Origin: Streptomyces gardneri
GTDB taxonomy: Bacteria; Actinomycetota; Actinomycetes; Streptomycetales; Streptomycetaceae
Length of the DNA: 64,000 nt
Assembly (NCBI RefSeq): GCF_006539185.1
Contig: NZ_BJMN01000035.1
Span: forward strand, 52,053-116,052
Direction: 5' to 3'
Program-made: the position numbers and the translations under genes
Notes under the pieces: model-generated
What the model saw: the letters and a program-made list of their open reading frames with translations, nothing else
Databases searched by the model: none
Told to the model about the DNA's origin: nothing
Shown: piece by piece, positions 48,846 to 56,774 of the stretch
How positions within the stretch are numbered: the stretch's first letter is position 1
Layout: every line of letters begins with the position of its first letter

Positions 48846-50762
48846 ATGACCTCACAGCGTCGCAAGGGAGCACGGAGAGGCCTGGCCCGCCTCGTCGCGG
48901 TCTGTCTGCTGGCCGTCGGACTCGTGGGAACGGGACCGGCGGCCGCCGAGACACCGACGACGGCCGACGGTCCGGTCGTCGTCCCCGTCCAGACGACCGG
49001 CCCCGCGGACCGGCGGTTCAACCTGGTGTTCATGGGTGACGGCTACACGGCCGCGGAGATGCCGGCCTTCCGGGCCGACCTGGAACGGCATCTGAACACG
49101 CTGTGGAGCATCGAACCCTTCGCCTCGTACCGCTCGTACGTCAACGTGTGGGCGGTGGAGGTCCCTTCGGCCGAGTCCGGTGTCGACTGCGATCCGGGCC
49201 TGGCGTCACCCGCCCGTGACACCGCGCTCGACATGGGCTTCTGGGGCGGCTGCAACCCGGGCAGTGTGCAGCGGCTGCTCACCGTCGACAGCGCGAAGGC
49301 CGGCGCGCTCGCCGATCTCGTCCCGGGCACGAGCCGCACGAACCGGCAGATCGTGGCCCTCGCCCACAGCTCCACCTACGGCGGGGCGGGCGGGAGTTAC
49401 GCCACGGCCTCCGGCGGCAACGCCCTGTCCTCCCTCATCACCCCGCACGAGATAGGCCACTCGCTCGGCGGCCTCCAGGACGAGTACGACTACTACGGGC
49501 GCGGGGTGCCGGGCGAGACCTACGAGGGACCGGAACCCGCTTCCGTCCACCACACCCTCCTGACGGAAGACCAGATGCGGGAGCGGCGGGCCAAGTGGTG
49601 GCGCTGGCTCGGCGAGGAGAGCGAGTCGGGCGGGACCATCGGCCGCCACGAGGGCGGCCTGTACAGCACGAAGGGCGTCTGGCGGCCCAGCCGGCACTCC
49701 CTGATGAAGACCCTCGGATACGCCTTCGACCAGGTGGAGCGCGAGGTGATGGTCCGGGCGATCTCCGCGAAGGTCAGCCTGATCCAGGACCACACCCCCG
49801 ACACCGCACCGATCGGCGCGGACCGGACCGTGTGGGTGGACACCCTGCACCCCGTCGGCGGTGAACTCGCCGTGACCTGGCGGCTGGACGGGCGCACCCT
49901 CCCCACCCGCGGCGCCCGCACGGTCGACCTGCGGAGGCTGGACCTCTCCCCCGGCACGCACACGCTCACGGCGACGGTCACCGACCCGACGCCCTTCGTG
50001 CGCGACCCGGCGGTCCGCGCCTCGACGGCGCTCACCCGCACCGTCGACTGGACCGTGGACACCTCGCTCACCACCCAAAAGGCGCCGGTGGAAGCCGCGT
50101 TCACCGGGCACACCCCCACCGGGGACCCGGTCGGCGGCCGGTCGGTCGTCCACGCGGACACCACGCATCCGACGGACCGCACCCCGGCCGTGCACTGGCG
50201 CCTGGACGGCCGGCCCGTCCACCCGTCCGGCCGCAACGACCGTGACCTGGACCTGGGTTCGCTGGACCTCTCCCCCGGCACGCACACGCTGACGGCCCGT
50301 ATCCCGGGCACGGCCGAGGAGTTGGCCTGGGCGGTCGACGCCCGTCCGGCGACGTCCTCGTACGAACTGTCCGCGCCGCTGCGCACCGTCCGGCGACCCG
50401 GGCTCCCCGTCGAGTACGTCTACGACGGGCCGTTCACGATGCGGCTGACCGCGCGCGACGACCAGGACGGCGCCGTGGTGAGCCAGTTCCGCGTCGACGG
50501 CGACGGCTGGTACACGTACTACGGCTGGCCGACGGACGCCGACGCGCCGTTCCGCTTCTCGCCGAGCGGCACGGTCATCGACGACCTCGTCTACGGGAAG
50601 CTGGGCCGGAGCCGGGTGGTGCCGTGGGACGACGCCACCCCTGACTACGGCACGCACACGATCGAGCACCGCACGATCGACGCAGCCGGCAACGTGAGCC
50701 GGGCCCGGAGCTTCCGCGTGACGCTGGTCGAGCGGGCCGGTGCCGACCGACCGGCGGGCTGA
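48846..50762 (+). CDS. Secreted M64-family metallopeptidase
   Basis: 638 residues. A signal peptide (GLARLVAVCLLAVGLVGTGPAAA) leads. FNLVFMGDGYTAAEM and the zinc site PHEIGHSLGGLQDEY (HExxH with a downstream acidic residue) identify an M64 (IgA-peptidase-type) domain to about residue 300. Two similar Ig-like repeats follow, each with LDLSPGTHTLTA, and a third domain ends the protein. They probably bind substrate or cell wall. It acts outside the cell; the natural substrate is unknown. Transcription should end at the strong hairpin at 50786. Confidence 0.88.
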   Translation: MTSQRRKGARRGLARLVAVCLLAVGLVGTGPAAAETPTTADGPVVVPVQTTGPADRRFNLVFMGDGYTAAEMPAFRADLERHLNTLWSIEPFASYRSYVNVWAVEVPSAESGVDCDPGLASPARDTALDMGFWGGCNPGSVQRLLTVDSAKAGALADLVPGTSRTNRQIVALAHSSTYGGAGGSYATASGGNALSSLITPHEIGHSLGGLQDEYDYYGRGVPGETYEGPEPASVHHTLLTEDQMRERRAKWWRWLGEESESGGTIGRHEGGLYSTKGVWRPSRHSLMKTLGYAFDQVEREVMVRAISAKVSLIQDHTPDTAPIGADRTVWVDTLHPVGGELAVTWRLDGRTLPTRGARTVDLRRLDLSPGTHTLTATVTDPTPFVRDPAVRASTALTRTVDWTVDTSLTTQKAPVEAAFTGHTPTGDPVGGRSVVHADTTHPTDRTPAVHWRLDGRPVHPSGRNDRDLDLGSLDLSPGTHTLTARIPGTAEELAWAVDARPATSSYELSAPLRTVRRPGLPVEYVYDGPFTMRLTARDDQDGAVVSQFRVDGDGWYTYYGWPTDADAPFRFSPSGTVIDDLVYGKLGRSRVVPWDDATPDYGTHTIEHRTIDAAGNVSRARSFRVTLVERAGADRPAG

Positions 50763-50785
50763 GGACGTCGACGGGCTCGCATGAA

Positions 50786-50821
50786 CGAAGGCCCGCGGAC
50801 CTTCCGGTCCGCGGGCCTTCG
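50786..50821. terminator. Convergent terminator hairpin
   Basis: A perfect 16-bp stem (50786-50801 against 50806-50821) with a TTCC loop lies between the M64 gene and the convergent methyltransferase gene. Confidence 0.9.
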
Positions 50822-50844
50822 CGCCGCACTGTTCAGAGATCCCG

Positions 50845-51651
50845 TCAGGGCTTGCGGGCCACGGCGGCCCAGCCCGGGATCGGGTCGTCGCCCTGGACCG
50901 GGACGGGCTCGCCCAGCTCCGGGTGCCACTCGGCGGTGAGCGAGACACCCGGCTCGACGAACTCCAGGCCCTCGAAGAACGCTGCCAGCTCGTCCCGCGA
51001 GCGGGGCCGCAGAGTCAGCCCGCGCGCCTTGTACATGGCGCTCGCCTTCGCCGCGCCCTCCGGGTCGAAGTCCCCGGTGACGTGGGAGAGGACGACGTAG
51101 CTGCCGGGCGCCAGCTTGTCGACGAGCTTGGCGACCAGGTCGTACGCCCCGTCCTCGTCCCCGACGAAGTGCAGCAGGGCGAGCATCGACAGCGCGATGG
51201 GCTTGTCGAAATCAAGGACCTTTCCGGCCCTTTCGAGAATGATCTCGGGGTCGCGGGCGTCCGCCTGGATGTACTCGGTGGCCCCTTCCGGGGTCGAGCG
51301 CAGCAGGGCGGCCGCGTGCGCGAGCACGATCGGGTCGTTGTCGCAGTAGACGATGCGGGAGTCCGGCGCAGCCTCCTGCGCGATCTGGTGCAGGTTGGGC
51401 TCGGTCGGGATGCCCGTACCGACGTCCAGGTACTGCCGGACGCCGTGGGCGCTGAGCCAGCGGATGGCGCGGTGCATGAAGGCCCGGTTGACGCGGGCCA
51501 TGTCCCGGCCCCGGGCGTCGACGGTGAGCAGCTGCTTCGCCATCGCCTCGTCGACCGGGTAGTTGTCCTTGCCGCCCAGGAACCAGTCGTACATGCGCGC
51601 CGGATGCGGCTTACTGGTGTCGATCCTCACGGATGCGGGGTCCTGGGTCAT
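50845..51651 (-). CDS. SAM-dependent methyltransferase (DUF574 type)
   Basis: 268 residues. The opening block IDTSKPHPARMYDWFLGGKDNYPVDEA is diagnostic of this actinobacterial family. QYLDVGTGIPTEPNLHQIAQ is the SAM-binding loop, and YVVLSHVTGD is conserved further on. Substrates are unknown. Streptomycetes have many copies, often beside XRE/DUF397 genes as here. Confidence 0.9.
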   Translation of the reverse strand: MTQDPASVRIDTSKPHPARMYDWFLGGKDNYPVDEAMAKQLLTVDARGRDMARVNRAFMHRAIRWLSAHGVRQYLDVGTGIPTEPNLHQIAQEAAPDSRIVYCDNDPIVLAHAAALLRSTPEGATEYIQADARDPEIILERAGKVLDFDKPIALSMLALLHFVGDEDGAYDLVAKLVDKLAPGSYVVLSHVTGDFDPEGAAKASAMYKARGLTLRPRSRDELAAFFEGLEFVEPGVSLTAEWHPELGEPVPVQGDDPIPGWAAVARKP

Positions 51652-51724
51652 CGGCTCTCCTGGTCGGGACGAACGGGTGGCACTGCAACAAGAGTTACGC
51701 GACGGAGCGGGCGGGGCGGAAGGG

Positions 51725-51961
51725 TCAGGTGAGGAGAAAGTCAGCCTGACCGGATTTGGCCCCCTGGATGAAAGCGGCGATCTCCCCGTGGGTGTAGATG
51801 AGCGCGGGTCCTTCAGGGTCTGCGGACTGTCGCACGGCGACTCTGCCGTCGGCCAGCTTCATGGCCTCCACGCAGTTGCCCCCGTTCCCGCCGCTCCAGG
51901 GCTTGTGCCAGCCATCGGCACCGAGCTCAGCGGCGGGCATGCCGTTGTATATGCGATCCAT
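51725..51961 (-). CDS. DUF397 protein
   Basis: 78 residues from the ATG at 51961, immediately after the TGA of the XRE gene. WHKPWSGGNGGNCVEAMKLADGRVAVRQSADPEGPALIYTHGEIAAFIQGAKSG is the DUF397 core. It is the partner of the interrupted XRE-DUF5753 gene and must share its mRNA. A second DUF397 gene is at 28865-29080. Confidence 0.9.
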   Translation of the reverse strand: MDRIYNGMPAAELGADGWHKPWSGGNGGNCVEAMKLADGRVAVRQSADPEGPALIYTHGEIAAFIQGAKSGQADFLLT

Positions 51962-52837
51962 TCACAGCTCCTTGCGGAGATCCCGGAGGATCTCCTTCGT
52001 GCGTTGTGCAGTCGCGGCCTGAGCCGCCATGCGGTCCATGACCTCCAGGTGGGATGCCACCTCGGGGCGCGCGTCGAGGTAGACGGCGCCGGTCAGGTAC
52101 TCGCTGTAGACCATGTCCGGGAGTTCGGGCATGGCGAAGCGGAAGAGGACGAACGGTCCGTAGGTGCCGGGGTGGTGGCCGGACGCGAACTCCGCGATCT
52201 ACAGGGTGACGTTCGGCAACTCGGACGCTTCGAGCAGCCGGTCGAGCTGGTCGCGCATCACTTCGGGCCCGTCACCGACCGGTCGGCGGAACACCGTCTC
52301 GTCCATGATCACCCAGAACTTCGGAGCGTCCTCCCGCGTCAGCAGGGACTGGCGCTCCATCCGTAGGGCTACATGGCGTTCGGCGTCCTCGTCCTTGCCG
52401 GCATCGCTGCCGCCACCGACCGCCCCGCTGCGCAGAATGGCTCGGGCGTAGGCCTCGGTCTGCAGGAGACCGGGGACGAACTGGGGTTCGTAGGCCCGGA
52501 TCAGGCTGGCCGCCCCCTCCAGGCTCACGTACATGGAGAACCAGCCGGGCAGCACGTCGTGGAACCGCTGCCACCAACCCGGGAGGTTGGCCTCCTCCGT
52601 GAGGGCGACGAAGGCCTCCGCCTCGGCGTCCGCGATCCCGTACTCCTTCAGCAGGAGTTGTACGTACGGAACCTTCAGGGCGACCTCGGCCGTTTCCATG
52701 CGCCGGACGGTGGCCGGGGCCACTCGGAGGATCTTGGCGGCCTCTTCCCTCTTCAGGCCGGCCCGCTCACGCAGATCCTGCAGGCGCCTTCCGAGAACGA
52801 CCTGTCCCACCGTGGGGGCGGACCGCGGCTCGCTCAC
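51962..52837 (-). pseudogene. XRE-DUF5753 (WhiJ-like) regulator interrupted by an in-frame TAG
   Basis: From GTG 52837 (GGGGAGG 7 nt upstream) the frame runs to a TAG at 52199-52201 after 212 residues, then stays open in the same phase for 79 more codons to the TGA at 51962. The first part has the helix-turn-helix (LGRRLQDLRERAGLKREEAAKILRV) and most of DUF5753. The part after the TAG continues the domain (IAEFASGHHPGTYGPFVLFRF) and the normal C-terminus. The TAG stands where the family usually has Gln after VTL, so a CAG-to-TAG change explains it. The total of 292 codons is the family length. It may be a fresh pseudogene, a shortened but working repressor, a readthrough case or a sequencing error. 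Confidence 0.85.
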
Positions 52838-52901
52838 TCTCAGACCTCCCCGACGCACTGTTTCGACGAGTGTGCCACGAAGCCGAGCCAGAGAGAACAC
52901 A

Positions 52902-52937
52902 GCACTCTGCAATTTTCAGAGTGCCACTTGCCAAGTG
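52902..52937. promoter_or_regulatory. Operator-like palindromes between the XRE and HATPase genes
   Basis: GCACTCTG-N7-CAGAGTGC (52902-52924) is a perfect 8+7+8 inverted repeat, followed at once by CACTTG-C-CAAGTG (52925-52937). They are centred in the divergent gap and are probable binding sites of the XRE regulator. Confidence 0.6.
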
Positions 52938-52961
52938 TCCGAGTCAGGAGGACAGTGTTCC

Positions 52962-53088
52962 GGTGAACCAGTACACGCTGCCGCCGTGCGCCATCGCGCC
53001 TCGGGGGCAGCGCCGTACGGCAGTCCTGCCCACTGTTGTGAGGAACCGGTCGTGGCTTCTGGTAACGCGCAGCCTTCAGGTCTCATGA
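52962..53088 (+). CDS. Possible 41-residue reading frame upstream of the HATPase gene
   Basis: GTG 52962 opens a 41-codon frame whose TGA overlaps the ATG at 53085 as ATGA. AGGAGG lies upstream but 11 nt away, which is long. Third-position GC is moderate. It could be a coupling leader or chance. Confidence 0.3.
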
Positions 53089-53543
53089 GCCCTCGAGTCA
53101 TGGCCCCGCGCCCAGAACCCCGGACCGATACCCGCGCCGACTCCGTGCGCCGCTTCGCCTTCGAGCTCCCGGCCCTGACCTCCTCGGTGGCACGGGCCCG
53201 CCGGCTCGCGGAGGAGCGCCTCATCCTCTGGGGCTGCGGCCCCGGCATCCGCGACACGGTCGCCCTGGTCGTCTCCGAACTCGTCACCAACGCCGTCGTC
53301 CACACCGCGAGCGGGCGGGTGATCTGCGAGATACGTGAGGGCGAGGACACCCTGCGTATAGCGGTACGGGACGAGGGCGGCCCCGCCGGACCGCGGATGC
53401 GGGACTGCGGCGAGGAGGAACGCGGCCGCGGACTCCTCATAGTCGACGCGCTGTGCACCGCCTGGGGCGCCGACCGCACCGGGCACGGCACGGCGCAGAT
53501 CGTCTGGGCGGAGCTGGCCCACGGCATGGGGGAACCGTGCTGA
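53085..53543 (+). CDS. RsbW/AbaA-type HATPase regulatory protein
   Basis: 152 residues from the ATG at 53085; GTG 53052 with GAGGAA upstream and ATG 53100 are alternatives. The HATPase_c motifs are intact: N box VVSELVTNAVVH, G1 box VRDEGGPAGP and G2 box GRGLLIVDAL. Such proteins act as anti-sigma-factor kinases or their relatives and, in Streptomyces, accompany WhiJ-like regulators. It forms the third member of the set with the XRE gene and DUF397 protein. Unlike the copy at 27341 it can probably bind ATP. Confidence 0.82.
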   Translation: MSPRVMAPRPEPRTDTRADSVRRFAFELPALTSSVARARRLAEERLILWGCGPGIRDTVALVVSELVTNAVVHTASGRVICEIREGEDTLRIAVRDEGGPAGPRMRDCGEEERGRGLLIVDALCTAWGADRTGHGTAQIVWAELAHGMGEPC

Positions 53544-54070
53544 GGTCGATGGCCACCCTGCTGATCCCCCGGTCGGCCCGCAAGCCGTCGGAGAACGCCA
53601 CCGTCCCGCGCCAGCGCGGCGCCTCGGACCCCAAGGGACCGCAGGCCAAGCCCCTGGGCTCGGCGTCGCCAGGCTCCAGGACTCTCGACTCCGCGGAACT
53701 CGGCTCGACCCGCCTGGCCGTCCCTGTCGGCCTGCGCACGGGCCTCGGCTGCGACGCCGTCGGCGTCCCCGCCCGCTTCGGCTTCAAGATCCTCTCCCGC
53801 CTCCCCGCCAAAGGCTGCGTCTACGCCGACACCGACTGGTGGTGGTGGCTCGTCCCGGCCGGCTCCGACCTGGACCTGACCTGGCCGCTGCCCGCCTGCT
53901 ACGCGCGAGGCGCCGAGGTCCCGGACCGCGGACCCCGCCTCGTCCACCACCCCGACGGCACCTCTCCCTACACGCCGCCGATCCCCCTCTACCTGCTCGT
54001 GTGCCAGCTGACGGGCATCGCCCCCGCGTGGTCCACGCCCCCGGCGCCCCCCGTGCGCAGTGCGCTCTGA
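53537..54070 (+). CDS. Hypothetical protein
   Basis: 177 residues from GTG 53537, which overlaps the end of the HATPase gene and has GGGGGAA upstream; ATG 53549 is an alternative. Not recognised. The first 55 residues are polar and low in order. The rest has GLGCDAVGVPARFGFKILSRL, GCVYADTDWWWWLVPAGSD with four consecutive Trp, and YTPPIPLYLLVCQLTGIAPAWS. The first of these resembles the short bifunctional-primase-like proteins often found beside XRE/HATPase genes, but the match is weak. Probably co-transcribed with the HATPase gene. Confidence 0.55.
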   Translation: MLRSMATLLIPRSARKPSENATVPRQRGASDPKGPQAKPLGSASPGSRTLDSAELGSTRLAVPVGLRTGLGCDAVGVPARFGFKILSRLPAKGCVYADTDWWWWLVPAGSDLDLTWPLPACYARGAEVPDRGPRLVHHPDGTSPYTPPIPLYLLVCQLTGIAPAWSTPPAPPVRSAL

Positions 54071-54091
54071 CGCTCAGGGCCGGTGACGGCA

Positions 54092-54097
54092 TAGGCT
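54092..54097 (+). promoter_or_regulatory. -10-like element TAGGCT, probable leaderless start
   Basis: TAGGCT, 7 nt, then the ATG at 54105. The -10 lies just after the stop of the previous gene. Confidence 0.5.
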
Positions 54098-54104
54098 CGG
54101 GAGC

Positions 54105-54815
54105 ATGTTCACCCCGCAGGGCCCCAGCCTCCGTGAGCTGACCGTCCAGGCCCTCTCCTCGGTCGAGCACGGCTACGACCTGCTCGCGAACAAGTTCGAC
54201 GCGACCCCCTTCCGCACCTCCGACCGCCTCCTGACCGCCGTGGCCGACACCCTGGAGGAGCTCGGCCCCTTCGGGTCGGGACTCGACGTCTGCTGCGGCA
54301 CCGGCGCCGGACTCGACGTCCTCCGCTCCGTGTGCGCGGGCCGCGTCACGGGCGTCGACTTCAGTACGGGCATGCTGACCCGGGCCCGCCGCGCCCACCC
54401 CACGGCCACCCTGGTCCGCGCGGACGCCCTGGCCCTGCCCTTCGCCCCCGTCTTCGACCTGGCCGTCAGCTTCGGCGCCTTCGGCCACTTCGTCCCGGAC
54501 GCCCAGCGCACACTCTTCACCCAGGTCCACGCCGCGCTCCGCCCCGGCGGCACCTTCGCCTTCCCGCTCCCGGCCCCACCTCTGGTCGGCTCGCGCCTCT
54601 ACTGGACGCTGTGGGGCTTCGACGCCGCGATGCGTGTCCGGAACGCACTGTGGCACCCGCGGTTCGTCATGTACTACCGCACCTTCCGCCTCCCGGACGT
54701 CCGCGCCCGCCTGGAGGAAGCCGGCTTCGAGGTCACCCTGACCCCGATCGAGTCCCTGGGCAGACGCGCCGACGGCAGCCCCCACTGCCGACTGGTGGTG
54801 GCCCGGAAGGCCTAG
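54105..54815 (+). CDS. Class I SAM-dependent methyltransferase
   Basis: 236 residues. SAM-binding motifs: GSGLDVCCGTGAGLDVL (motif I), RVTGVDFSTGMLTRARRA (motif II) and DLAVSFGAFGHF, with RPGGTFAFPLP (motif post-III). The family acts on small molecules. The C-terminal part (MYYRTFRLPDVRARLEEAGFEVTLTPIESLG) is as in methyltransferases of the Methyltransf_11/25 groups. The substrate is unknown. A leaderless start is predicted. Confidence 0.9.
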   Translation: MFTPQGPSLRELTVQALSSVEHGYDLLANKFDATPFRTSDRLLTAVADTLEELGPFGSGLDVCCGTGAGLDVLRSVCAGRVTGVDFSTGMLTRARRAHPTATLVRADALALPFAPVFDLAVSFGAFGHFVPDAQRTLFTQVHAALRPGGTFAFPLPAPPLVGSRLYWTLWGFDAAMRVRNALWHPRFVMYYRTFRLPDVRARLEEAGFEVTLTPIESLGRRADGSPHCRLVVARKA

Positions 54816-54839
54816 GGGGCTTCGCGCGCCGGCCTCGGG

Positions 54840-55208
54840 TCAGGCCTTCTTGACCACGCTGGACTTGAGCTGCATCGCGCCGAAGCCGTCGATCCGGCAG
54901 TCGATGTCATGGCCGTCGACTCCGTCGACGAGGCGGATGTTGCGCACCTTGGTGCCCGCCTTGATGCCGGACGGGTTGCCCTTGACCTTGAGAGCCTTCA
55001 CCACGGTCACCGTGTCGCCGTCGTTGAGGACGTTGCCGACGGCGTCCTTGATCACGCGCTCGCCCGCCGCTGCCGTACCGGCGGCGTCCGTCGCGCCTTC
55101 GGCGGCCGGGACCCACTCGTGGCCGCACTCCGGGCAGACCACGAGGTTGTTCATCTCGTACGTGTATTCGCTGGAGCACTGGGGACAAGGGGGAATGTTC
55201 TCGATCAC
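54840..55208 (-). CDS. Zinc-ribbon PhnA-type protein
   Basis: 122 residues from GTG 55208, supported by TATCCT 6 nt upstream. CPQC and CPECGHEW, 19 residues apart, form a zinc ribbon. VIKDAVGNVLNDGDTVTVVKALKVKG and the DIDCRIDGFGAMQLKSSVVKK end match the PhnA (YjdM) family. Despite the old name for alkylphosphonate use, its role is not known. An Ala/Thr/Gly spacer lies between the two parts. Confidence 0.88.
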   Translation of the reverse strand: MIENIPPCPQCSSEYTYEMNNLVVCPECGHEWVPAAEGATDAAGTAAAGERVIKDAVGNVLNDGDTVTVVKALKVKGNPSGIKAGTKVRNIRLVDGVDGHDIDCRIDGFGAMQLKSSVVKKA

Positions 55209-55214
55209 TCCCCC

Positions 55215-55220
55215 AGGATA
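55215..55220 (-). promoter_or_regulatory. -10-like element TATCCT, probable leaderless start
   Basis: On the minus strand TATCCT is followed by 6 nt and GTG 55208. The G-rich 6 nt could also act as a very close ribosome site. Confidence 0.4.
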
Positions 55221-55269
55221 GGCGTCGGCCTGCATCGCCGGTGGGGCCGATCACCCGCCTGTGGAAAAC

Positions 55270-55308
55270 GAGAAGTGCCGGTCGATTCGAGATCGACCGG
55301 CACTTCTC
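55270..55308 (-). terminator. Terminator of the tRNA-Leu gene
   Basis: A perfect 17-bp stem (55270-55286 against 55292-55308) with a 5-nt loop lies 5 bp past the tRNA 3' end, followed on the minus strand by TTTTCC. Confidence 0.9.
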
Positions 55309-55313
55309 TTCGG

Positions 55314-55398
55314 TGTCCGAGGGGGGACTTGAACCCCCACGCCCGATAAAGGGCACTAGCACCTCAAGCTAGCGCGTCTGCCATTCCGCCACCCGGAC
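55314..55398 (-). tRNA. tRNA-Leu (anticodon GAG)
   Basis: 85-nt type II tRNA on the minus strand. The acceptor stem GTCCGGG pairs with CTCGGAC (one G-T). The anticodon stem CTAGC/GCTAG encloses the loop TTGAGGT with anticodon GAG (55363-55365). A long variable arm GCCC/GGGC and the T-loop GTTCAAGTC are present. The CCA end is not encoded. It reads CUC/CUU leucine codons. Confidence 0.95.
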
Positions 55399-55586
55399 TA
55401 GGTGTTTGTCGTTTCGGGGTTTCCCCCGCGGCGACAGAGATAACTCTACCAGGGGTTCGAGGTGCCCTTCACCAGGGTTTTCCGTGGTCAGCGGGGTGGA
55501 ACAGCCCCAGCCATCATGATCCAGTCCGAATTGTCCGACGGTGTGTACTGCGCGTCGCAAGGTGTGTACGAACGGTCGCGGTGCGG

Positions 55587-55617
55587 CCTCGGGCCCCTCT
55601 TCGCGAGGGGCCCGAGG
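55587..55617 (-). terminator. Terminator of the ebo-type operon
   Basis: A perfect 13-bp stem (55587-55599 against 55605-55617) with loop TTCGC lies 7 bp past the stop at 55624. Between the tRNA (55399) and this hairpin no gene is supported. Confidence 0.85.
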
Positions 55618-55623
55618 GGCGGG

Positions 55624-56709
55624 TCAGCGGCCGCCCTTCTCGCGCAGGGAGTGCAGGTGGGCGCTGGACCTGCGGGCGAAGTCGAGCGAGTCGACCGGGT
55701 TGTCGCGCTCGGCCTGCCAGTGGTGGGCGTGCCGGCCGTGGCGGGTGCGGTTGACCGCCGAGATGAAGCGCCGGTAGTCGATGTCCCCGTCCCCGACATC
55801 GGTCATGCGGTAGCCGTAGGGGACGGCGGAGTCGTCGCGGTCGCCGTCCTTGACGTGGAACAGCGGGTAGCGGTGGGGCTGCGCGAGGACGTAGTCGAGG
55901 GGGTCGAAGGGCGCGGGGGTGCCGTCCGGACGCGTCGAGTAGCGGTACTGGCCCACGTACGCCCAGAAGACGTCCATCTCCAGGTGGACGAGGTCCGGGT
56001 CGGTCTCGGCGAGAAGGACGTCGTAGAGCCGCACGTCGGGGCGGTCGGTGGCGAAGGAGAACTCCTCGGAGTGGTTGTGCTGGTAGAACTTCATGCCCCG
56101 CTTCCGCGCCTCCGCGCCGAACCGGTTGAACTCCTCGGCGCAGCGCTTCCAGCCGTCGACGGTGGCGCCGTACCGCCAGGGCCCGGAGGCGGTGCCGATA
56201 TGGGGCAGGCCGAGGGCCGCCGCGTCGTCGAGAACCCGGTCGAGGTTCTGGGCGAAGGTGTAGGCACCGGGATCGCTCGCGTAGTAGCCGACGTGGCTGC
56301 CGATGCCGCGCAGCCCGTGGTCGCGGGTGAGGCGCTTGAGTTCGGCGAGCGTGAGGGGGCCGCCGGTGCCCTGGGTGTAGCCGGCGTACTCGACCTCGTC
56401 GTAGCCGAACCTCCGGAGCTCGGCGAAGACGGCGGCGAATCCGAGGGCGGCGATCTTGTCGCGGAGCGAGTACAGCTGGATGCCGAGACGGCCGGGCGGC
56501 AGCACGGGGCGGCCGTGGCCTGCGCCGCGGGAGTCGGCGTCGGATCCGGCGGACGACCCGCCGGCCTCGACGGCCGCGGCGGCGGGGGTGGCCGCCGCGC
56601 CCAGCAGCGCGGCGGCGGTCGCGCCGGCGGCGACGCCGAGCATGTTGCGCCTGCTGAGCCGGTGGGAGAGCTCGGGGTCGGTGGCTTCCGTACGGCGGGT
56701 GCGATTCAT
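55624..56709 (-). CDS. Tat-exported sugar-phosphate isomerase/epimerase-like TIM-barrel protein
   Basis: 361 residues. The N-terminus has a twin-arginine signal, SRRNMLGVAAGATAAALLGAA, so it should be exported folded. The xylose-isomerase-like TIM barrel follows: LGIQLYSLRDKIAALGFAAVFAELRRFGYDEVEYAGY, FYQHNHSEEF, VHLEMDVFWA and PLFHVKDGDRD, with the metal-binding Glu/Asp/His residues present. The sugar substrate is unknown. It is the last gene of the operon, 65 bp after the phosphodiesterase gene. Confidence 0.88.
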   Translation of the reverse strand: MNRTRRTEATDPELSHRLSRRNMLGVAAGATAAALLGAAATPAAAAVEAGGSSAGSDADSRGAGHGRPVLPPGRLGIQLYSLRDKIAALGFAAVFAELRRFGYDEVEYAGYTQGTGGPLTLAELKRLTRDHGLRGIGSHVGYYASDPGAYTFAQNLDRVLDDAAALGLPHIGTASGPWRYGATVDGWKRCAEEFNRFGAEARKRGMKFYQHNHSEEFSFATDRPDVRLYDVLLAETDPDLVHLEMDVFWAYVGQYRYSTRPDGTPAPFDPLDYVLAQPHRYPLFHVKDGDRDDSAVPYGYRMTDVGDGDIDYRRFISAVNRTRHGRHAHHWQAERDNPVDSLDFARRSSAHLHSLREKGGR

Positions 56710-56774
56710 CTGTGGATAACTCCTCTGGTGTCGGTGCGGGCTGTTTCACTGGAGTCAGGTCGGCGGTCGGCGCC

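Noticed and set aside
52199..52837. Frameshift as the cause of the short XRE gene
   Set aside because: The phase is the same before and after the stop, so a single base substitution explains the break without an insertion or deletion.
55314..55398. tRNA-Leu as an integration site of a mobile element
   Set aside because: No integrase, no duplicated tRNA 3' end and ordinary genes on both sides within the window.
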